A stretch of 64,000 bases of DNA from Batkoa obscura. Taxonomy: Eukaryota > Entomophthoromycota > Entomophthoromycetes > Entomophthorales > Batkoaceae. How positions within the stretch are numbered: position 1 is the stretch's first letter; every line of letters begins with the position of its first letter. The notes under the pieces were generated by a model. That model was not told the origin of the DNA, made no database searches, and was given only the letters and a program-made list of their open reading frames with translations. Shown here one piece after another: positions 58,261 to 64,000 of this stretch. The stretch spans positions 1,364,001 to 1,428,000 of the forward strand of contig JASVEC010000001.1 of the NCBI GenBank assembly GCA_030770535.1, in the 5' to 3' direction. The position numbers and the translations under genes are program-made.

Positions 58261-58268
58261 CGTTTAAT

Positions 58269-59687
58269 ATGAAACTTTCTTCTTTCCTCTTAGTAGTTAG
58301 TTTAGCTATCTCTAGCATCACTAGTCAAGCTCCAGCCAAAGTAGTAGTAGGTTACTTTTCTGATTGGACATTAGGTCAATACCCTGTTAGTGCCATTGAT
58401 TTCAGTAAAGTAACGCATATCAATTATGCTTTTGCTTTGTTTACTGATAATGAATTCAATCCAAAAATCGAAACCGAAAATACACTAAGAGATTTAGTAA
58501 CCAAAGCACATCAAACCAGTACCAAAGTATCTATCTCCATTGGTGGCTGGACAGGGTCCAAATATTTTTCCCCGATGGCCGCAGATGTCAATAAAAGAAA
58601 GCAATTTGTAGCCAATACAGTTGCCTTTGTAAACAAATTCAATTTAGATGGTATTGATGTAGATTGGGAATATCCTGGAAGAAACGGTGCTGAAGGAAAT
58701 ATTATATCTCCACAAGACACTGCTAACTTTTTATTGCTATTAAAAGAGTTACGTACAGCTTTGAGCAATAAATTGATTACCGCTGCTGTAAGAGCACAAC
58801 CATTTGATGGTCCAAATGGTCCATTGAACGATGTTAGAGCTTTTGTACCTTTATTTGACTGGCTTAATTTAATGTGTTATGATTTCAATGGTACTTGGGA
58901 AACAACTACTGGGCCAGTAGGTGGTTTAGATTATCAACCTGGTAAAGGGGCTCCGTTCTCTGTTAAACAAACTGTAAGAGATTGGAGTAATGCAGGGTTT
59001 ACTTATGATAAACTAGTCGTTGGTGTACCTTTCTATGGGTTTTCAGCAGGTGTTGGAGTCGATATGACAAATACAGATCAATATCAAAAAATCACTAATA
59101 CTAATTCACCGGGATATTCTTACAATGCTTTAATTACTCAAAAAATATTAAAATCTCCATTAGAGGCTAACAATGCTGCTGGTTGGATTAGAAAATTTGA
59201 TTCAATTACTCAAACTCCATGGTTGTTTAATAAGAATACGAAGACTTTCATTGCTTATGATGATATACAATCTTTGAAAGTAAAAACGGATTATGTAAGA
59301 TGTAATGGGTTAAGAGGTGCTATGTTATGGGCTATGGATAATGATTATCAACATCAATTACTTTCAGCTTTACAAAATGTTTATAATACGGATTCTTGTA
59401 ATCCTTCCACTACTTCAACTGTTACTTTAACTACTTCTACCGCTACTTCTACCGCTACTTCTACCACTTTAACTACTACTTCTATTACTACGTCTACTAC
59501 TTCTGCTACTTCAACTTCTCAAGGTCCTGAGCCAACTGGAAGTTGCCAAGATGGTTCCTATACTTGCGGTACAACTAAAGGATCCACTTATTATCAATGT
59601 GCACATAGTCAATGGATTAAGTTATCTTGTCCAGGTACCTCAGTATGTATACAAGCTGGTAACTCGATCTATTGTGGTAATCCTTAA
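58269..59687 (+). CDS. GH18 chitinase B with CBM19
   Basis: A single-exon 472-residue paralogue of chitinase A, collinear with it through the whole GH18 domain. Signal peptide 1-19 (ending SSITS); GH18 catalytic motif DGIDVDWE at 127-134 with Glu134; GH18 landmarks SISIGGW and MCYD. The Ser/Thr linker (about 380-417) is shorter and less regular than in A (TATSTATSTTLTTTSI). The six-Cys CBM19 at the end is almost identical. Substitutions are mostly conservative, so both should be active. A segment near the start codon is shared with chitinase A, about 38 kb away and in the opposite orientation. This suggests duplication followed by inversion or rearrangement. Confidence 0.95.
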   Translation: MKLSSFLLVVSLAISSITSQAPAKVVVGYFSDWTLGQYPVSAIDFSKVTHINYAFALFTDNEFNPKIETENTLRDLVTKAHQTSTKVSISIGGWTGSKYFSPMAADVNKRKQFVANTVAFVNKFNLDGIDVDWEYPGRNGAEGNIISPQDTANFLLLLKELRTALSNKLITAAVRAQPFDGPNGPLNDVRAFVPLFDWLNLMCYDFNGTWETTTGPVGGLDYQPGKGAPFSVKQTVRDWSNAGFTYDKLVVGVPFYGFSAGVGVDMTNTDQYQKITNTNSPGYSYNALITQKILKSPLEANNAAGWIRKFDSITQTPWLFNKNTKTFIAYDDIQSLKVKTDYVRCNGLRGAMLWAMDNDYQHQLLSALQNVYNTDSCNPSTTSTVTLTTSTATSTATSTTLTTTSITTSTTSATSTSQGPEPTGSCQDGSYTCGTTKGSTYYQCAHSQWIKLSCPGTSVCIQAGNSIYCGNP

Positions 59688-60053
59688 CTTAATTTATAAT
59701 AAAAAATAACTATTAGTTATCTTTGATAATCATAACTGTTTTTTGAAGTGCTATAGGCTTTTAAATGATTTATTATGGAATTAAAAAACTGTATAATAAT
59801 ATATAATATATACATAGTATTAAATAAAAGTAGATAATATTAAAACACTTTTAGTAGTAAAAGATAAAAAACAATTTCTTAATCAAAAACTTATACACTT
59901 TATTTTCAATTCTTGCTTAAAAATGCTCTTATTTTTTACTTATTATTTAAAAAGGCGAGTAGTCAAAAATATCTAAAAACTATCATTAAGTTCAAAAATG
60001 GCTTGAATCAAAAAAACGTCATTTGAATTAAAAGATAGAATTCTATTAAATGA

Positions 60054-60136
60054 CCTTAATCCTAATCCTAATCCTAGTCCTAGTCCTAGTCCTACCCCAA
60101 CTTTAACTTTAACCTTAACCTCAACCTTAGTTTTAA
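60054..60136. repeat. Diverged telomere-like hexamer array
   Basis: About 14 successive six-base units: CCTTAA, TCCTAA, TCCTAA, TCCTAG and so on, then TTTAAC and CTTAAC types. The period stays six throughout, as expected of a decayed CCCTAA array. Confidence 0.75.
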
Positions 60137-60201
60137 TCAATATACTCAAATAAAACGGAATATGATATACCAAACTATATATTGATATTTAGTAAAAATA
60201 A

Positions 60202-60302
60202 TGAGAATGTTTTTTTTGGTTTCATTATTTTTTCCATTTTTTAAGCGCTATTTGAGCGGAAAGATTGTTAGTAAAATTCTTAAACAAAAAAATACATCCC
60301 TA
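60202..60302 (+). mobile_element. 100-bp MITE family, full copy
   Basis: Ends TGAGAATG and CATCCCTA. Full layout with core AAGCGCTATTTGAGCGGAAA, close to consensus. It sits about 180 bp before the symplekin-like start codon. Confidence 0.85.
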
Positions 60303-60485
60303 CATCTTTATTGATCATTTTCTTGAAGTTTTTAATTAACTTACTTGAGTATTGTGAGCAAAACTAACTAAGTGTAAACTAAGTTGATTTAAAAAATGGA
60401 AGATTTTCTTTGAAATTGAAAATTTGAGGCATAATCGAAAACCAATCACTTACCTTTCTTTTTCAATTTTATCAATCTTAAAAAA

Positions 60486-62551
60486 ATGGAAGCTCAAAAA
60501 GCACAACTTATTGAAGCATGTTCACGGATTTTAAGTAGTGAAACCCGACTTACCAAACGACCACGACAAAGTCTCACATGGTCCGAATTAATAAGTAAAA
60601 TTACTATACTTGATTCGAGTTCTGGATTTCAAGAAACTAGTTTACGTTCATTGTTATTTCAATTTGCTTTAAAGGATTTGAATAGTTATTCACAATTGAT
60701 TATTGAATGGAGTTGGCATGAATTTACTAATGCAAAAGAAAGAGAATTAGGGGAAGTAGGTGTTACGGAAAACTATCGAATTGGGATGAGGAAATTGATT
60801 GAAGAATATTTACAATTGATTCAGGAAGATGATGTGGCATTGTTAGAGGTGTTAAATGGAGTACCTGTAATCTTGGAAGAGTTTTTGGAGAAATTGGAAT
60901 TGATTTGTACAGAAAGTTTAAAGTAAGTTGACACTTTTTTTAATAAAAAAATAAGATTTTAATTTTATTATAGATATAATGCAGGCTTAAAGATCATTAA
61001 ATCAATAACATTACATCGAGTGAAATTAAGAATTCAAAGTTTAAAATTATTAATTAAGTTTAGTTTATCATTGGATCAAGAATTGCGTTTATTAAGTATA
61101 TCTACACTCACTGATATTTACCACTCCCATCATGTTATTACTTCTTATTTGCAAACATTTACAAAAGAAAATTTAAGTTTTTTAATTAACACTTCAATAC
61201 AAGAACAAGACAATGAATTAGAACAAAATATAATTCATAGAATTGAGTTGTATTTAAATTTATGTGTTAAAGATAATGATTTATTAATGGATATATTTAA
61301 TTTATTTCCTCAATTAGATAGTAAAGTTCAAGAATTATTATTAAAATTAATAGAAGAAAAAGCGACTATGTTTAATAAACAACATTTGATTTTTATACAT
61401 TTGGTTTGTCAACCACCAAATGGAGCACAGGATTTGAGTTTAAAGGCATTATTGGGTTTTATTAAAGAGAAAGAAAAAGAAGGTAGATTAATTTTAAGGT
61501 TTTGATTGGAAATATATTAATATTAATATTAATATTGTTATTGTCTTTTTTCAATAGATTTATTACCGTTATTGAATGAATTAATTAAAACCTTTGAGTC
61601 AAATGCAAGTACATTAAAATTAATATTACCAGTATTGAAATATTATGAAAAGGTAAAATAAACATTAGGATTTAATAATAATAATAATAATAAAACAATT
61701 AATGGTTTAATTTAGGAACAACTTGAAAGTATAATTAGTCAATTAATTTATTATTTAAGTCAAGGTGAATTAAAAGATACATTCAATATGTTTTCTATTA
61801 TTATAAAAGATCAATTAATGCCCGTAGAACAAGTTATTTGTTTATTACATGATCCTAAGTTAGAAGTTAATAAAATGGGAGTTATTAAAGGTAGTTATTA
61901 ATATTATACTATAATCTATAAGAATAAGTGATTGATGATAATTTTATTTATTTATTTATTTATTTTAGCTTTAAAAATTTGTTTAAAAGATAATGTTAAT
62001 TATACACCTAATTTAATAATGGATAGTATTATTAAATTATTAGATTTTAAAAAATTACCTTTATTTTTTATGAGAACAGTAAGTTAAATTTATTTTACTT
62101 TATTATATTAATTAAATAAGAAGATTAATAATTAAATTTATTTAGGTATTAGAATTATTAAAATTATATCCTGAAAATAAACAAATATTAAATTGGACAC
62201 CAAGTTTATTAATGAAATTAGTACAAAAGAAGGTCTATTTAATGCCTACATTATTTGAAGGTTTTATTATGGTTTGTAATGTAAGTTATAAACAATAGAA
62301 TAATAATATTAAAACTAATTAATTTATTCTATTTTACTTTGACTTATATTGTTTTTTACTTCTAGATAATAGGTAATAGTTCCCATCCAATATTATTACA
62401 ATTACCCCGAGAGCCTTTAGAAAAAGTATTAAAACAATCCAATACTTTAAAACAAGCATTAACATTAAGAGTACAACAACATTTAAAATCCAATCCAGAT
62501 ACAAAACAAAGATTAAAGGATTTATTACCTTTATTTGAAATTGATCAATAA
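60486..62551 (+). CDS. Symplekin/Pta1-like protein, short form
   Basis: Seven exons (60486-60922, 60974-61482, 61558-61652, 61716-61890, 61969-62078, 62146-62280, 62366-62551) sum to 548 residues in phase. The C-terminal 200 residues fit the symplekin C-terminal domain: LSQGELKDTFNMFSIIIK, then FKKLPLFFMRTVLELLKLYP, KKVYLMPTLFEGFIMV and HPILLQLPREPLEKVL. Symplekin/Pta1 is a scaffold of the cleavage and polyadenylation factor that holds Ssu72 and the endonuclease module. The rest is helical, HEAT-like (KLRIQSLKLLIKFSLSLDQE). Animal symplekin is about 1,200 residues and yeast Pta1 about 785, so this is short: the N-terminal HEAT domain that binds Ssu72 is not recognisable. The start at 60486 follows a plausible promoter; whether a second gene encodes the missing part is unknown. 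Confidence 0.78.
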
Positions 62552-62566
62552 AATTAAATTATTGTT

Positions 62567-62597
<31 letters not shown>

Positions 62598-62659
62598 TGA
62601 GAGATAGAATGATGAAGATATTGATAATAATGATATTATGAGTTATTGATTTCTTTAAT
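62552..62659. other. Convergent intergenic gap
   Basis: 108 bp with a TAA microsatellite (62565-62596) between two stop codons; no other feature. Confidence 0.5.
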
Positions 62660-64000
62660 TTATTTTTCATGTCCCATAAAACAATTTAATAAAAAATCAA
62701 AATTATTATTATTCGAATTATTTAAACTATTATTGTTATTTAAACTCATTAATGCTTTCCATATATGAATTGGGGTTAATAGACGAGGTTGATTTTTAAT
62801 TAAATTATTATTAATTAAATTATTATTATTATCATTATTTAAATTTAACCTCATTACTTGATTTAGATCAATAATTGAATTATTTTTAGTATCTGTTTGT
62901 TGATCACATACATTAAGAGTATGGTTTAATAATTTAACTAAAAATAAACGAGTAGCCTAAAATAAAAATAAAAATAAAAATAAAATAATATTAATTAATA
63001 AAAGATATCTTGATAAATAAAATAATAAAATAATAAACTTACTATAGCTAACATTGAGGGTACAATTTTTGGGTTTAAGTTGAATTTATTAAATGTAGAT
63101 AATTTTAATAATTTAACTTGTTCAATTATAAATTTCATTTCATTATCACCAACAAATGAAGGTACTTGCAATTTCTCTTCTCTATTTTTCTCTTTCCATA
63201 ATTGAATAACTCTTTGATTTCCCGAATTAATTTCCATTTCCGATGGTTCATCATCAATAATAATTAAATCTTCCTCATCTTCATCTTCATTTTCAATTTC
63301 ATTATTTTTTACTTGAAATAAGTGATCCCAACCTTTAGGTAATTGATTTAATAAACAATTACAATTTGATAATGAATTCACTTGTAATTCATTTACTTTT
63401 AAACATAATAAACAAAAATAATTTAAATTGACTTTCCCATAAATACCACAACATTTACAATATCCCTGATTAGCTAATCGATCTTTAATTGGTATTAAAC
63501 TTATACTTCCCTTATTTTCTAATTTAAGATCATATATTTTACACCAATTAATTAATTGTTTAATTGTTAATTGTTGAATTAATATATTATTTTCTTCATT
63601 TTCTAATATTATATTTTCTTTTTTTAAATTTTCATATAAATAATAACATCTTAAATATTCACTACTTTTTCTTCTACCTTCTGTCCACTCATGGTAATAA
63701 ACATTGGAATTAGGAGCTATTGTATATGGTAATTCCATATCTTGTTTTTTACATATAATTGGATGATCTTTTAATAAATGTAATAACATTTGATGAATTG
63801 TTTTATTTATGCCAAAATCTAATAAATTATAAAAATAATTAGTATATAAAATACAGTTAAATATAATATTTAAATATTAATATATATATATATATAAACT
63901 TACCAGCTGGAATCCATTGTATTTCATTTTGTTGATTAATGGAATGAGTTTTATTTTTTCCAATTTCCAATTTAGATAAAAATTTAGTATTTCTATCTAA
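62660..64000 (-). CDS. Unidentified protein with Cys-rich core (5' end missing)
   Basis: Three exons are visible (64000-63904 running off the window, 63818-63043 and 62956-62660), in phase, giving about 390 C-terminal residues. A Cys-rich block (YCKCCGIYGKVNLNYFCLLC) has the CxC/CxxC spacing of a zinc-binding site. It is followed by an acidic stretch (ENEDEDEEDLIIIDDEPSEM), and the last part (KIVPSMLAI, ATRLFLVKLLNHTLNVC, RLLTPIHIWKAL, FDFLLNC) has the helix pattern of a histone-fold subunit with an Asn-rich insert. This mix recalls subunits of RNA polymerase I upstream-factor or other transcription complexes, but I recognise no named family. The symplekin-like gene converges on it. Confidence 0.6.

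Larger units (their letters stand above)
57341..58268. other. Divergent promoter stretch of HMG gene and chitinase B
   Basis: 928 bp with no ORF. The last 80 bp hold a TATA-like AGTATATAAGTA at about 58191-58203 and the 40-bp segment shared with chitinase A. Confidence 0.5.
59688..60485. other. Intergenic stretch with telomere-like array and a MITE
   Basis: Chitinase B 3' flank and symplekin-like promoter. Contains a hexamer-period array (60054-60136) and one MITE (60202-60302); no gene. Confidence 0.6.

Noticed and set aside
59973-60173. Frame with VGVGLGLGLGLG, minus strand
   Set aside because: It is the translated telomere-like hexamer array.

Overview
The window reads as nuclear DNA of a very AT-rich filamentous or zygomycete-grade fungus. 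This rests on gene content: CBM19 chitinases, a Crh-type cell-wall transglycosylase, an exo-beta-1,3-glucanase, a Pho80-type cyclin, a Ste11/Byr2-type MAPKKK, an Nha1/Sod2 antiporter and a HAM1-like protein. Many short introns (about 45-75 bp), very small exons and TTAGGG-type telomere-like tracts fit the same picture. The sequence does not settle the phylum. A peroxisomal D-amino-acid oxidase and an HMG protein with a mitochondrial-type leader argue against an anaerobic gut fungus.

Layout. Positions 1-10,500 are gene-poor and full of repeats: three related LTR-like elements, a broken DDE transposase fragment, a 245-bp MITE, about seven copies of a 100-bp MITE, and one homeobox gene. Positions 10,500-20,100 hold a decayed secreted-protein gene, a small Ser-rich ORF, a spliced Na+(K+)/H+ antiporter and chitinase A. 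Positions 21,300-41,700 are gene-rich: PQ-loop transporter, HAM1-like protein, ribosomal protein eL32, WW protein, D-amino-acid oxidase, LSm5, TMX2, ARL1, a Crh-type GH16/CBM18 enzyme, an aminotransferase and exo-1,3-glucanase. Positions 41,700-47,100 are again gene-poor; they hold a decayed tandem array with a unit of about 0.51-0.57 kb, into which 100-bp MITEs have inserted, and a perfect-looking hairpin. Positions 47,100-64,000 are gene-rich: Pho80-like cyclin, long-chain acyl-CoA synthetase, MAPKKK, mitochondrial HMG-box protein, chitinase B, a short symplekin-like protein, and the 3' part of an unidentified gene that runs off the right edge.

Functional threads. Five genes act on or regulate the cell wall: two GH18 chitinases, Crh transglycosylase, exo-glucanase and the Ste11-type kinase, which in other fungi feeds mating, filamentation and osmotic MAPK cascades. 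Others cover RNA processing (LSm5, symplekin), secretory traffic (ARL1, TMX2), cation homeostasis (NHA), amino-acid and lipid metabolism, and mitochondrial DNA packaging.

Exon structures were worked out by hand from GT/AG sites and reading phase. For all complete spliced genes the summed exons are a multiple of three and give a family-appropriate protein. No tRNA, rRNA or CRISPR was recognised. No complete autonomous mobile element is visible; the most unusual structure is the MITE family with two opposite fold-back derivatives.
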